A stretch of DNA of 64,000 bases, taken from positions 3,410,001 to 3,474,000 of the forward strand of contig NZ_CP009287.1 of NCBI RefSeq assembly GCF_000758705.1. Direction: 5' to 3'. A program made the position numbers and the translations under genes. Under the pieces are notes generated by a model that was not told the DNA's origin, searched no databases, and saw only the letters and a list, made by a program, of their open reading frames with translations. The DNA is from Paenibacillus graminis. GTDB taxonomy: Bacteria > Bacillota > Bacilli > Paenibacillales > Paenibacillaceae. Below are positions 16,425 through 25,991 of this stretch, piece by piece (the stretch's first letter is position 1; the number at the start of each line of letters is the position of its first letter).

Positions 16425-17006
16425 ATGGACAAAAGCAATGAGACCAAAGAAATCATTCTTCGTACTGCACTCGAGATGATCAAACAGGAAGGATTCGAGA
16501 AGATCACGATCCGCAAAATTGCGGTACGTTCGAATACGAACGTTTCGCTGGTGAATTATTACTTCGGCACTAAGGATAAGCTGATTAGCGAAGTGATCCG
16601 GATCATGTTGTCGGGTTTTCAGGATTCTTTTGATGTACTGGATGATCTGTCTCTGCCGCCGGAACGGCGCTTGAAGCTTTTTCTGCTGCACTATGTACGG
16701 GGGGTGGAGCAGTATCCGGAGATGTTGTCGCGGATTATTATGATGGGCGCCGGCTTATTTGCGTCACAGCAGGAGTACGGGGAGTTTATGCGGAGCATCG
16801 GATTCGATAAAGTCAAGAATCTGCTCAAGGAGCTGACGAATGAACAGGATCAAGAACTTTTAATGATGATGGTGATGCAAATCTTTGGAGCCGTGTTCAT
16901 GCCTGCACTGATGAGGCCGGCTCTTGAAGCCGGAGCTGGCGTCGAAATGAAGCCAGCCGAGCGTCAGATTGACCTGCTGCTGGAGCGTTACTTATTCAAC
17001 CACTAA
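16425..17006 (+). CDS. TetR family transcriptional regulator
   Basis: The 193-residue regulator has the TetR helix-turn-helix at about residues 10-55 (ILRTALEMIKQEGFEKITIR, then KIAVRSNTNVSLVNYYFGTK). The C-terminal all-helical ligand domain is not assignable to a known effector class. The frame runs back to TTG 16389, but GGGAGGGAG lies 7-8 bases before ATG 16425. The operator directly upstream suggests autoregulation. It is followed after 20 bases by the HXXEE membrane protein, a likely co-transcribed target. Confidence 0.92.
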   Translation: MDKSNETKEIILRTALEMIKQEGFEKITIRKIAVRSNTNVSLVNYYFGTKDKLISEVIRIMLSGFQDSFDVLDDLSLPPERRLKLFLLHYVRGVEQYPEMLSRIIMMGAGLFASQQEYGEFMRSIGFDKVKNLLKELTNEQDQELLMMMVMQIFGAVFMPALMRPALEAGAGVEMKPAERQIDLLLERYLFNH

Positions 17007-17026
17007 TTGCGGAGGAGAGATGAATC

Positions 17027-17653
17027 ATGAATATTTTGCGCAAATACTGGCCTGATCTGGGGATGCTGGTCGCGGCGGCGACAGGAATCGGAATCGTATT
17101 GAATCATCGTTCCATGTCTGAACTGAGTATGATTTTATGGTTCAGCTTCATCGCGATCCTGGTGCATCAGTTTGAAGAATACCGCTGGCCCGGTTATTTT
17201 GGCGGTTTGTTCAATATCGTTATATTTAAGAGTGAACAGCCGAAGCATTATCCGCTGAACCCGCAATCGGCAATGATCATTAATCTGATCATCGCCTATG
17301 TCTTTTATCTCCTTCCGGTCTTCTTCCCGGACATAATTTGGCTGGCGCTGGCTCCAATCTTTATGGGCTTTTTCCAGTTTATCTGGCATGGCATCTTCGC
17401 CAATATCAAAGCCAAAACTTGGTATAATCCCGGCCTGTTCGCTGTGCTGGTTTTCCATTTTCCGATCGGAGGATGGTATCTGTACTATATCGTAACGCAC
17501 CATCTGGCAAGCACGACGGACTGGATTATCGGATCCGTGTATTTTGTGATCGCCGTTTATCTCCTGATTATTAAAGGCAATATGTGGCTGAAGGATATCG
17601 ATTCGCCGTTTGATTTCTCCGACAAACAGATGGGGCCTTATCCGACCAAATAA
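17027..17653 (+). CDS. HXXEE domain membrane protein
   Basis: The 208-residue protein has about six membrane helices and the HXXEE motif in ILVHQFEEYRWPGYFGG at about residue 45; a second conserved polar site is FIWHGIFANIKAK in the middle. The family has no proven biochemical role. Conserved His and Glu within helices suggest metal binding or an intramembrane enzyme (inference). A GGAGGAGAG ribosome-binding site precedes the ATG, and the gene follows the TetR regulator closely, so it is probably repressed with it. Confidence 0.88.
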   Translation: MNILRKYWPDLGMLVAAATGIGIVLNHRSMSELSMILWFSFIAILVHQFEEYRWPGYFGGLFNIVIFKSEQPKHYPLNPQSAMIINLIIAYVFYLLPVFFPDIIWLALAPIFMGFFQFIWHGIFANIKAKTWYNPGLFAVLVFHFPIGGWYLYYIVTHHLASTTDWIIGSVYFVIAVYLLIIKGNMWLKDIDSPFDFSDKQMGPYPTK

Positions 17654-17803
17654 CCCCTAGAACCAGGCACGGGAACGATTGCAGAGTGAAGAGGGCTATA
17701 ACAACTGAAAATAACCGGGGCTTCCGGCGCTTTCTGCTTCAGCGGATGGAAAAAGTGACGCTAGAGGCCGGTTGGCTTTTACTTGCCCACAATCTGCTAA
17801 AGC

Positions 17804-17883
17804 GAGCAGCACTCCTCCAATACCACGAGGAATGCTGCTCTGTTGACTTTTATGCTTTTAAAATTAAAGATGGCCTGTCTCCG
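17804..17883. repeat. 80-bp intergenic repeat, copy 1
   Basis: The segment begins GAGCAGCACTCCTCC, folds back on GAGGAATGCTGCTC, and continues with TTGACTTTTATGCTTTTAAA to CCTGTCTCCG. A second copy with about 88% identity by eye lies at 48248-48326. Both sit just past the 3' end of a minus-strand glycoside hydrolase gene, so they may act as terminators or be mobile-element remnants. Confidence 0.8.
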
Positions 17884-17888
17884 TGCAT

Positions 17889-19946
17889 TTAATAGAGCAC
17901 CCGGACTCCAAAACCTTCCAGCTTACACGAGCCGGAGAGGGTTTCACCTGTCAGCAGATCAGTCTTCTCCTCTTTGAGCGTGATCGTTACGGCCTCTTCG
18001 CTGTAGTTCAACAGGAATGCATAACCGGACTTATCATTGTTGCGGATTTGCAGTTCCACTTCCGGAGGCAGCTCCAGCCACTCTGCGGCAGGAGAGCTAA
18101 GGTTTAGGCTGTCTATGATTTTCTGCGCCGCTTCTGCATTAAATACAGCTCCGTAGTACCAAACTTCACCTTTGCCCCGCCGGTTTCGGGTAACCGCAGG
18201 TTTGCCGGCATAATAATCAGATGCATAGGTGCCCATGACCTCTACTGTGTCCTCTTCCACATGAAGAATATCGTTAAAAGCATCCGCACCCGTAAGTGCC
18301 TCAGGGTCATTTCCCCAGCAGATAGAAGTCGGCAGGCGGGTTCCTTGGACCATAGTGAATTCTTCTACGGTGATTCCGCACAGATCCTTGGCTGCGCCGG
18401 GAAAAAGCCGCATATAGCATTGTCCGCGGGTATCCTTGTATCCGGTCCGGCAGCCAAAAATAAGCGTTCCGCCTTGCTGCACATATTGATCAAGCAGCCT
18501 CGCAGTTTCATCGCTCATAATCGCCGGATGCGGGTAGATCAGCACCTGATACGGAATGAGGTCTTTGAGCGTGGTCTTGCTGCGCATGTAAAGGACATCA
18601 TTCGGAATATGCCGCTTTTGCAGCGCCTTGAACCATTCCTTGTTGCTCTGCCACATGAACGGTCCATGCCAGACATCATATTCACCGTCCCATTCATTGT
18701 CGTAATCGCGCAGAATGGCAACGTCCGCCTGATTGCGGGTACCAACAATATGCTTGCCTGCTTCAGCTAGTTCCCGTCCAATCTGTGCGGCTTCCCGTAC
18801 TCTGCGGTTCGGCTGGTTGTGATAATCATTCAGGCCGTGCCAGTAAATCTCATGGCCCATCGTTGCCGTCCGCCAGCGGAAGTAGAGCAGCTTGTCCGCT
18901 CCATGGGCGATAGACTGATAGGTCCAGAGCCGCATTTTGCCTGGTTTGGGTGAAGGCATATTCATACGGTTGACCCAGCCGCCGGGTCCGGACTGCTGTT
19001 CCATAATGCAGAAGTTCGGGCTGATCGAACGGACTGCTGACAGCGAGAGACTCCAGCTCCGGTCCCGCAGCGGCTCTGCTTCTTCCGGGTCCGTATGAAT
19101 GCTTGCGAACTGCGGATAGGAGTCATAGCTGAAGAAATCAAGGAGCTTCTCATTTAACTCATGGCTGTCCAGATGGCCGAACAAGCCATTGGTGGTTACC
19201 CATTGGGAGGGGGCCAGTTCACGGAGGATATCTGCCTGGATTTTGGCAAAAGAAATCGTATTGTCCGAAATAAACCGCTTCTCATCCAGCGCCTGGTGCG
19301 GGTTGGGCTGTTTGGATGTAGGGGTGGGACGCGGCAGAAAGATTTGTGACCAGCTGGTATAGGTCTGGTTCCAGAAGACAGTCCCCCAAGCGTCATTCAG
19401 TTGATCCAGCGTTTCGTATTTAGCCTGAACCCACTCCCGGAAGGCCTGGTGATCGCTCTCCGAGTAGAACACATTGATTTCGCAATTCAGCTCGTTGTCA
19501 ATTTGCCAGCCGACTACACCCGGATGATTGGCATAATGCTGTGCAAGCTGTCTGGTGATTCCGGCACAGAGCTCCCGGTACTTGGGGCTGCTGTAATTAT
19601 AATGGCGGCGCATGCCATGCTGCAGGGTCACTCCCTCATCCGTAACATTCAGGACTTCCGGATAACGGTTAGTAAGCCAAGCAGGAGGTGTGGCGGTCGG
19701 TGTGCCCAGAATTACCTTAAGTCCATAGCTGTGGGCCAGATCAATGGCCTTGTCGAACAATTCGAATTGAAAGTTACCTTCCTCAGGCTCAAAGATAGAC
19801 CAGGCGAATTCAGCCATCCGGACAATGGTGAATCCGGTTTCAACCATCCGCCGGTAATCGCCGGCCCACATTTCCTCGGGCCAGTGTTCGGGGTAGTAAC
19901 ATACGCCAAGCTCAAACTGTTCATTTGCGACGTGGTTTCTCATCAT
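17889..19946 (-). CDS. Beta-galactosidase, glycoside hydrolase family 42
   Basis: The 685-residue enzyme has the GH42 layout: a TIM barrel (about 1-390) starting GVCYYPEHWPEEMWAGDYRR, a trimerisation/Rossmann-like domain (about 395-600) and a small C-terminal beta domain. The predicted acid/base is Glu152 in GWQIDNELNCE and the nucleophile Glu316 in FCIMEQQSGPGG. No signal peptide is present, so it is cytoplasmic and acts on imported galactosides. The frame extends to 20036, but minus-strand GGAGGT sits immediately before the double ATG at 19943-19946, so the short start is chosen (ATG 19943 is equally possible). It is divergent from the AraC gene at 20197, its likely regulator. Confidence 0.95.
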   Translation of the reverse strand: MMRNHVANEQFELGVCYYPEHWPEEMWAGDYRRMVETGFTIVRMAEFAWSIFEPEEGNFQFELFDKAIDLAHSYGLKVILGTPTATPPAWLTNRYPEVLNVTDEGVTLQHGMRRHYNYSSPKYRELCAGITRQLAQHYANHPGVVGWQIDNELNCEINVFYSESDHQAFREWVQAKYETLDQLNDAWGTVFWNQTYTSWSQIFLPRPTPTSKQPNPHQALDEKRFISDNTISFAKIQADILRELAPSQWVTTNGLFGHLDSHELNEKLLDFFSYDSYPQFASIHTDPEEAEPLRDRSWSLSLSAVRSISPNFCIMEQQSGPGGWVNRMNMPSPKPGKMRLWTYQSIAHGADKLLYFRWRTATMGHEIYWHGLNDYHNQPNRRVREAAQIGRELAEAGKHIVGTRNQADVAILRDYDNEWDGEYDVWHGPFMWQSNKEWFKALQKRHIPNDVLYMRSKTTLKDLIPYQVLIYPHPAIMSDETARLLDQYVQQGGTLIFGCRTGYKDTRGQCYMRLFPGAAKDLCGITVEEFTMVQGTRLPTSICWGNDPEALTGADAFNDILHVEEDTVEVMGTYASDYYAGKPAVTRNRRGKGEVWYYGAVFNAEAAQKIIDSLNLSSPAAEWLELPPEVELQIRNNDKSGYAFLLNYSEEAVTITLKEEKTDLLTGETLSGSCKLEGFGVRVLY

Positions 19947-20133
19947 AACCTCCAAAGGATAGGGCGCACATCGATAGAAGTGTCCCCGCGAATGGAGCCG
20001 CTTTTGGGTGGGGTGCTTTCCGGCAAAAACGGCCATATCAGGAGGTGTAGGCTCACTGATATTATTAAAAATATGCTTTATTCCGATGACATATCTATTG
20101 TATTATCAAGTGAAATGAACAATATATAACAAA

Positions 20134-20170
20134 ATATTGCTTTGATATAACGATATTGCTAGATGTTGCA
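20134..20170. promoter_or_regulatory. Direct repeats in the GH42/AraC divergent region
   Basis: ATATTGCT occurs at 20134-20141 and again at 20153-20160 (19 bases apart), followed by the variant ATGTTGCA at 20163-20170. AraC-type activators bind direct repeats of this kind, so this is a candidate site for the regulator encoded from 20197. Evidence is limited to the repeats and their position. Confidence 0.35.
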
Positions 20171-20196
20171 TAGCAAATAGGGGAGTTGCTCGTCTA

Positions 20197-21039
20197 ATGA
20201 ATAAGCAATGTTATCTGCCAACACCAGCCTACACCAAATATGTTTGTTATCCGGAATTTCTGGGCCACTACAGCAACTTCCCGCAGCATGCGGAGAGAAG
20301 ATCGGAGGGACTGCTGAACAGCTATAATCTCCATTTGATTTTTGCCGGGGAAGGTTATGTGTTTCATGAAGGGGAACGGATTTCGATGGGGAGAGGCAAA
20401 GGATTTCTTTTCCCCAGAGGAGCTTACCAGCAGTACGGCTCCGATCTGAGCCAGCCCTGGGATGTACGGTGGGTGCACTTTGGAACCGGTCTGCCGCTGC
20501 CGTTGCTTGAGGAGGCTGACCAGTCGAGGGGTTATTTTTTCTCCTTTGATCCGGAAGCGGGGCTCGAAAGTTTATTTGAGGAGATGTACCGGCTCGGCAC
20601 GTCCTACGAGACCCGTTATGAACCGCGCCTGTCAGCGCTGTTGTATGAAATCCTGATCACCTTGCTGCAAAATTCCGAGCCGCAGCACGGCGCTGTCTCC
20701 CAGGAGGTCAGGCACTCCATCCGCAACGCGGCAAATATCATCCACAGGGAGTGTGCCGGAGCCTGGACTCTGGAAACGATGGCCCGGCTGTCGGGTTACA
20801 GCAGCTATCATTTTTTGCGTCTGTTCCGTACGATAATGGGCAAGACCCCCAACCGCTATTTGACAGATTGCCGTCTGGCCAGAGCGAAGCTGCTGCTCGT
20901 ATCTACCGGGTTCTCCGTTGCGGAAATCGCGCAGCAGGCCGGATTTGCCCAGTCGAGCTATTTCATTAAAGTATTCAGACAGTTTGAGGGAATGCCTCCA
21001 AACCAGTATAGGCTTGCTTTTGGAACAACCGCGAATTAA
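20197..21039 (+). CDS. AraC family transcriptional regulator
   Basis: The 280-residue regulator has an N-terminal cupin-like arm and sensor domain (about 20-150, with LIFAGEGYVFHEGERISMGR) and a C-terminal double helix-turn-helix (about 180-275, LETMARLSGYSSYHFLRLFR and VAEIAQQAGFAQSSYFIKVF). It is transcribed divergently from the beta-galactosidase, the usual position for a galactoside-responsive activator. GGGGAG lies 11 bases before the ATG. The end of the gene leads directly into the repeat-rich promoter region of the next operon. Confidence 0.92.
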   Translation: MNKQCYLPTPAYTKYVCYPEFLGHYSNFPQHAERRSEGLLNSYNLHLIFAGEGYVFHEGERISMGRGKGFLFPRGAYQQYGSDLSQPWDVRWVHFGTGLPLPLLEEADQSRGYFFSFDPEAGLESLFEEMYRLGTSYETRYEPRLSALLYEILITLLQNSEPQHGAVSQEVRHSIRNAANIIHRECAGAWTLETMARLSGYSSYHFLRLFRTIMGKTPNRYLTDCRLARAKLLLVSTGFSVAEIAQQAGFAQSSYFIKVFRQFEGMPPNQYRLAFGTTAN

Positions 21040-21045
21040 CAGAAT

Positions 21046-21128
21046 GTTACAATTTTCTTCAGAAGGTTACAAATTGCAATCAATAGTTACAAATTGGATA
21101 CAATTACCTCACCTTCAACCACTATAAT
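21046..21128 (+). promoter_or_regulatory. Repeat-controlled promoter of the secreted-protein/ABC exporter operon
   Basis: GTTACAA occurs at 21046, 21066 and 21086, exactly 20 bases apart; the last two copies extend to GTTACAAATTG. TATAAT at 21123-21128 is a perfect -10, but no -35 hexamer lies 16-18 bases upstream. This is the picture of an activator-dependent promoter with the regulator bound on one face of the helix over two-turn intervals. The regulator is not identified in the window. Confidence 0.65.
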
Positions 21129-21159
21129 AATCCTAGTAAATCTTCATGGGAGGAAATTA

Positions 21160-23820
21160 ATGAGAAAGCATAGAACTACATATATCGCATTGTTATTAAG
21201 TACTTTTGTTATTGGTCAAATGTCTGTTTATCCCGCCTCTGCCGCTCCGGCAGCAGCAAACAACGCCGGTTCGAAGGTGTCTGCAGCACTTACTGCCAGC
21301 GCTGCGCCTAAGAATCTGGGGTCCATCCCACTGGAGGCGGGTGTCAAAGCTACGTTAGAGGATGTTAATATCTGGTCTCAGTCTGGCGGGAATATTTTGA
21401 CCTACACGCTGAACTATTCCAACACAGGCGGCAGCAACGCAAGTCTGAACCATTATTTTTCGAGAGTGGTTACTTCCGGAGGCTCCGTTATTCCAGGCAA
21501 CCCGGTGACCGCCGACGCAGCTAAGAACAAAGTAGGTTCCAAACAAACCGAACGGGTGACCTACTACGTCAACATTGGCAAAATCAATTCGCTGAAAGGC
21601 CTTAAAGTTACAATGTATGTATGGGACCCCAAAAGCAAAGGTTACCTGCGACATGCCGGTGCCCTCAGTCTTCCGGCTAATTATTCTCCGAGTGTAGGGA
21701 GCGGCCAAAGACAGAACGTCACCATGAATAATATTCCTGTCTCCGCAGCCTCTGAATCCCTACAGATCTACAAGTATGGCGGCAAGGTATTCGCAAAGGT
21801 TGGCATCAACTTCAGCAATGAGGGGAATAAGGTGCTTACGGACCCCGGCTATACCGCATACCTGATGTCTGCAGGAGGAACCGCATTCGAGCTGGCGCTC
21901 GACAATTCGCTGGCTGGATATAAAATTCAGCCATTAGAGAAGAAAACCATCTATTACGTGACTGAGATTCCTCCGTACCTGAAGACCGACAACATGAAGG
22001 TGCAATATGTCCAGAGGGATGAGACGCTTAAGTTTGAACTCCCCAAATTTTCGTACAAGCTTCCTGCGGCTGTGACCCCCGATCTGAATGTTGGTAAAGG
22101 CGCTATCAAAAAAATCGGCGTTAACAGCAATACCATCGAATTGCAGTTGACTGGCGCAAATGTCTATGGGGAAGATGCCTCAGGGATATGGACTTTCCAG
22201 TTCCGGCTTAAAAATGCCGGCAAACAAGCAGTTGTTCTGCCTTCCTATGACCTTTCCGTTAGAACTGCTAAAGGCACAACTTTCCCGATCAGCTCCAATG
22301 GTGTGAGCGGAGTAAGCTTGAAACCCATGGAGGAAAAAGTGGTCCAGCTTACCGCTCAGATTCCGCTTGAGGTGGAACAGAACTCCCTGAAGCTGCAAAT
22401 GATTGAATCGGTCAGCGGGAACAGCAGCGGCAATACACCCGGTACTGCAACACAAGGAACACCGGGGACTTCAGGAACAACACCTGAGGGATCTGGAACT
22501 GGCGGGGCCGCAGGAACCGGAGGTTCCAACTCTCCAAGTACAGCAGTCACTCCAAGTGCTACGGCTAAGCTGTTAATCCCTGTCGCTTATTTCGCCGTTC
22601 CTTATACACTCCGTGCGGACACGCAAAAAGATATGAATTACCGGATCACCAATCAATATGGAACTTTCGACTATAGCTTGCTGTCTCTCCAGCGTTTTCC
22701 ATGGAAAGATGACGACATTCTGATTGCCAAGCTGAATATCACTAATACGCAATCGGTGAACCTTACCTTGCCTGACCTTAAAGGTGCGCTAAAATTGGAC
22801 AACAACGACTTGTCAGCATCTACAGACCTGTTCATGGAGAAAGAAGCTTCTTCCATTGCTCCAGGGAAAAGTGCGGAAGTATACGTGTTCAGCAAAATTC
22901 CTTATACTACGGATTTCAAATCGACACGGGTCAATCTGTACTCCGTGGTGAAAGAAGAAAATGTGCCGTTCCTATCGTTGAACACGAGCAGTGTAACAGA
23001 TGCCGTGTACAAGGTTGACAGAGGCGGCAGCTATACCATTGTCGGAAAAGGTAAAAATGCGAAAGTGCAGGAGAACAAAACAGTCATCTACCAAGGGATT
23101 AACTCCAATATCGTCTATACTGAAATGTTCTTGAGCAGCGAAGAGAAAAGACAAAGCAAAATGGCCCGTCTTCAGGCCTATTTTAAAACCTCAGACGGTC
23201 AGCTGTATGAGACCACTCCAGTACAGCCGGATGTGGCGGCGACACCTGGCGGCAAGCAGCTGGTTACATTCTGGGCGAAGCTCCCGAAATCAGTGGATGC
23301 CTCAGACATTACACTCTACATGGGACCTGGCATCAACGGGAACAAGTATACAGAGTCTGGACAGGAATCCACAGGCTTCATCAATGTCTCGGCACTGGAG
23401 CTTAGTCCGCAGTACATTACACCGGTTAACAATTTGTCCAAGGTTACGCTGTATCCTTATACCTTATCCGTTCTTAACTCTGAAGGCCGCAATGCGCGCG
23501 GCAGCGATACCATCAATATCACCATGAATTACAGCCTGCTGCGTGATATCAGCTACGATGTCGGTTCTTTCGATCACAAGCTTGTGCTCAAGATGACCGA
23601 TCCTTACGGACAGACGCAAGAGAAAAGCCTTACGCTCGGAACCGATCTGACGGAAGGGGACAACAACAGGTATTCCGTGTCCTTCAGCAGCGAGGCGTAC
23701 AAAAAGCTGGCCGGCGGAACATATTCCATCAAACTGTATGATGAATTCCAGGGCGAGCGGATCGAGCTGGCTAACCAGGCCTATACCTTGAAGATTGATA
23801 GAGCATCAACCAGTGATTAA
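21160..23820 (+). CDS. Large secreted protein with tandem beta-sandwich-like domains, function unknown
   Basis: The 886-residue protein has a signal peptide (RTTYIALLLSTFVIGQM, cleavage after ASA near residue 29). Two or three domains of about 110 residues follow in the first half, each with alternating strands and a recurrent motif ending in Y-Y-V (ERVTYYVNIGK; KKTIYYVTEIPP). A Gly/Ser/Thr/Pro linker covers about residues 425-470. Further beta-rich domains follow up to the C-terminus. No catalytic motif, sortase signal or S-layer-homology domain was recognised. GGGAGG lies 7 bases before ATG 21160. The three genes downstream encode an ABC exporter and its adaptor, so the protein probably works with that complex at the cell surface. 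Confidence 0.85.
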   Translation: MRKHRTTYIALLLSTFVIGQMSVYPASAAPAAANNAGSKVSAALTASAAPKNLGSIPLEAGVKATLEDVNIWSQSGGNILTYTLNYSNTGGSNASLNHYFSRVVTSGGSVIPGNPVTADAAKNKVGSKQTERVTYYVNIGKINSLKGLKVTMYVWDPKSKGYLRHAGALSLPANYSPSVGSGQRQNVTMNNIPVSAASESLQIYKYGGKVFAKVGINFSNEGNKVLTDPGYTAYLMSAGGTAFELALDNSLAGYKIQPLEKKTIYYVTEIPPYLKTDNMKVQYVQRDETLKFELPKFSYKLPAAVTPDLNVGKGAIKKIGVNSNTIELQLTGANVYGEDASGIWTFQFRLKNAGKQAVVLPSYDLSVRTAKGTTFPISSNGVSGVSLKPMEEKVVQLTAQIPLEVEQNSLKLQMIESVSGNSSGNTPGTATQGTPGTSGTTPEGSGTGGAAGTGGSNSPSTAVTPSATAKLLIPVAYFAVPYTLRADTQKDMNYRITNQYGTFDYSLLSLQRFPWKDDDILIAKLNITNTQSVNLTLPDLKGALKLDNNDLSASTDLFMEKEASSIAPGKSAEVYVFSKIPYTTDFKSTRVNLYSVVKEENVPFLSLNTSSVTDAVYKVDRGGSYTIVGKGKNAKVQENKTVIYQGINSNIVYTEMFLSSEEKRQSKMARLQAYFKTSDGQLYETTPVQPDVAATPGGKQLVTFWAKLPKSVDASDITLYMGPGINGNKYTESGQESTGFINVSALELSPQYITPVNNLSKVTLYPYTLSVLNSEGRNARGSDTINITMNYSLLRDISYDVGSFDHKLVLKMTDPYGQTQEKSLTLGTDLTEGDNNRYSVSFSSEAYKKLAGGTYSIKLYDEFQGERIELANQAYTLKIDRASTSD

Positions 23821-23860
23821 TGGCTAAGCAATGATATCAAAGTATAAAAAGGAGCAGCTT

Positions 23861-24586
23861 ATGTTGCGAGTGGAGAATATATCACATACGTTTAAAAGCG
23901 GCGGTGAGGTGACACCGGTGCTTCATAACATCAGTTTCGAGGTGAAGCAGGGCGATATGGTCGCTCTGCTGGGCAGCTCGGGCTCCGGCAAATCCACGAT
24001 GCTGAATTTGATGGCGGGCCTGATGAAGCCGACGGAAGGTCATATTTATATTGCCGACCAGGATATTGTCAAGATGGGGGAGAACAAGCTGGCGGTATTC
24101 CGGCGTAAAAATATCGGGTTTATCTTTCAGGCTTATGAGCTGATCACCAGCCTGACGGTACGCGAGAACGTGGAGCTGCCCCTTGTCTTCCAATCAGTCT
24201 CACCATCGGTCCGCAAGAAAAAATCGCTTGCTTTGCTGGAGGCGGTGGGTATCCCGGACAAATCTGAAATGTTTCCCTCTCAGCTGTCCGGGGGCCAGCA
24301 GCAGCGGGTCAGTATTGCCCGTTCGCTGATTACGGAGCCGTCGATTATCTTTGCGGATGAACCTACGGGTAATTTGGATACAACAACAGAAGAAGAAATT
24401 ATTCGAATATTAATTGACTTGAACAAAAAAATGAAAACCACGTTCATTGTTGTCACCCATGAGCCTGAGGTGGCGGAGCATATGCAGCGAGTCTTTACGC
24501 TTCGTGATGGTCACATGATTACTGAAAAACACGGTTCCGCTGAATCAGAACCTGCAGAGGAGGTCCCTGACAGTGAGAATTCTTGA
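23861..24586 (+). CDS. ABC transporter ATP-binding protein, MacB/LolD type
   Basis: The 241-residue ATPase has Walker A GSSGSGKST, the Q-loop FIFQAYELI, signature LSGGQQQRVSIAR, Walker B IIFADEPTGNLD and the switch His in VVTHEPEVAE. GNLD after Walker B is typical of the MacB/LolD/FtsE group that pairs with FtsX-like permeases. The frame reaches ATG 23831, but AAAAAGGAG is properly spaced for ATG 23861. It overlaps the permease gene by 14 bases. With the permease and adaptor it forms an exporter like YknXYZ of Bacillus. Confidence 0.95.
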   Translation: MLRVENISHTFKSGGEVTPVLHNISFEVKQGDMVALLGSSGSGKSTMLNLMAGLMKPTEGHIYIADQDIVKMGENKLAVFRRKNIGFIFQAYELITSLTVRENVELPLVFQSVSPSVRKKKSLALLEAVGIPDKSEMFPSQLSGGQQQRVSIARSLITEPSIIFADEPTGNLDTTTEEEIIRILIDLNKKMKTTFIVVTHEPEVAEHMQRVFTLRDGHMITEKHGSAESEPAEEVPDSENS

Positions 24587-25961
24587 TGTGACCCGTTTGG
24601 CATGGGGCCAGATTAAACGGAGAAAGGTTGTAACGGGTCTGTGTATGCTGGGGCTCTCTATCGGCTGTTCGGCTATCGTCGTTGCCTTGAGTCTTGGCGA
24701 CTCTGTACAGAGCTATGTCAGCCGTGAGGTCACGGCCCAGTTTAAAATGGATGAAATTACCGTGATGCCGAATGAAGGGGTATCGCAAGGCGGCGGCCCA
24801 ACCGCGACCAAAACAGGGGCCAATTCGAATGTCGGAAAGCTGACTGAACAGAAGCTGGATATTATCAGGGGACTCAAGCATGTCACGGCTGCCGCCCCAT
24901 TTCAAGATGCAGGATACTTTGAACTCTTAACCGCTGACAACAAAATATCCAACTTCAACTTAGTGGTGACTGACCTCAGCCTGCTGACCAAATATGATTT
25001 TTCTTTTCAGCAGGGTGTGCCCAGCAAACAAATAGGCAGCATAGTGCTTAACTACGGCGCCACGATTGGGCTTATGGATATAGAAACCCAAAAGAAGCTG
25101 ATGGAGAGTTTGAGCAGCAATTCCTATGACCCTGAAGTAATGCGGCAATATGATGAACTGTCCAGAATGCCTTCAAATTTGTACAGACAGCAGGTTCAAT
25201 TTAGACATAGTGACTACGAAACTTCAACCGGTGGCGTGAAATCCTACCTCAGCTCCCAGCTTCAAGTGGCAGGCATATTGAAAAAGGCGGATGGCATGAG
25301 CGCTGATCAAGCCATGTATGATAAGAAGATTTATGTCTCCCAAGAGACTTATGACAGGCTGAAGGATGAATTCAACATTAAGCCGGAAAAACCCGAAATG
25401 GGTCAAACCTACAATCAAGCGCTCATTCGGGTAGATAGCCAGGATAATTTACCGCAAGTAGAGACACTGATTAAGAAGCTGACTCTGAACACGAGCAACA
25501 ACCTATTTCAACTGGAACAGCTCAAGTCCCAATTTGCCATGTTCAAAATGGTAGCTTTAGGTGTGGGCGGATTTATCCTGATTATTGCTTCCATCTCCAT
25601 CATCGTTGCTATGACTATGTCTACGCACCAGCGGCGGCGGCAGATCGGGATTATGAAGGTGCTGGGCTCCAACATGAGGCAGATCCGCATTATGTTCATC
25701 ATGGAGGCTGCTTTGCTGGGCTTTATGGGAGGAGTGCTCGGGATTGGTTTTTCATATCTGATTGTGGAGGGCATTAACAAGCTCGTCAGCAGCTCTGGAC
25801 AAATGACCATGGGTACTGGCGAGAGTCTTGTCGTTTCAATTCCGCTGAACACCATTCCCCTTGGTATTGTTTTTGCAGTAATCACTGGGGTGTTGTCAGG
25901 GATATATCCGGCAATCAGTGCAGCAAGAACCAATGCGCTCACTGCGATCAAACGGGATTAG
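24573..25961 (+). CDS. ABC transporter permease, FtsX/MacB family
   Basis: The 462-residue permease has one N-terminal membrane helix (VTGLCMLGLSIGCSAIVVAL), a large extracytoplasmic domain of about 250 residues and three C-terminal helices (around residues 325, 380 and 430), the MacB topology. The coupling segment RRRQIGIMKVLGSNMRQIR lies after the second helix. MacB-type transporters use mechanotransmission to move or release peptides, lipids or envelope proteins rather than carrying solutes through the membrane (established). The start is GTG 24573, inside the ATPase gene, with GAGGAGG about 9 bases upstream. Confidence 0.94.
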   Translation: MRILDVTRLAWGQIKRRKVVTGLCMLGLSIGCSAIVVALSLGDSVQSYVSREVTAQFKMDEITVMPNEGVSQGGGPTATKTGANSNVGKLTEQKLDIIRGLKHVTAAAPFQDAGYFELLTADNKISNFNLVVTDLSLLTKYDFSFQQGVPSKQIGSIVLNYGATIGLMDIETQKKLMESLSSNSYDPEVMRQYDELSRMPSNLYRQQVQFRHSDYETSTGGVKSYLSSQLQVAGILKKADGMSADQAMYDKKIYVSQETYDRLKDEFNIKPEKPEMGQTYNQALIRVDSQDNLPQVETLIKKLTLNTSNNLFQLEQLKSQFAMFKMVALGVGGFILIIASISIIVAMTMSTHQRRRQIGIMKVLGSNMRQIRIMFIMEAALLGFMGGVLGIGFSYLIVEGINKLVSSSGQMTMGTGESLVVSIPLNTIPLGIVFAVITGVLSGIYPAISAARTNALTAIKRD

Positions 25962-25991
25962 CCATTTTTAAGCTGAAAGGAAGTCACAGGA

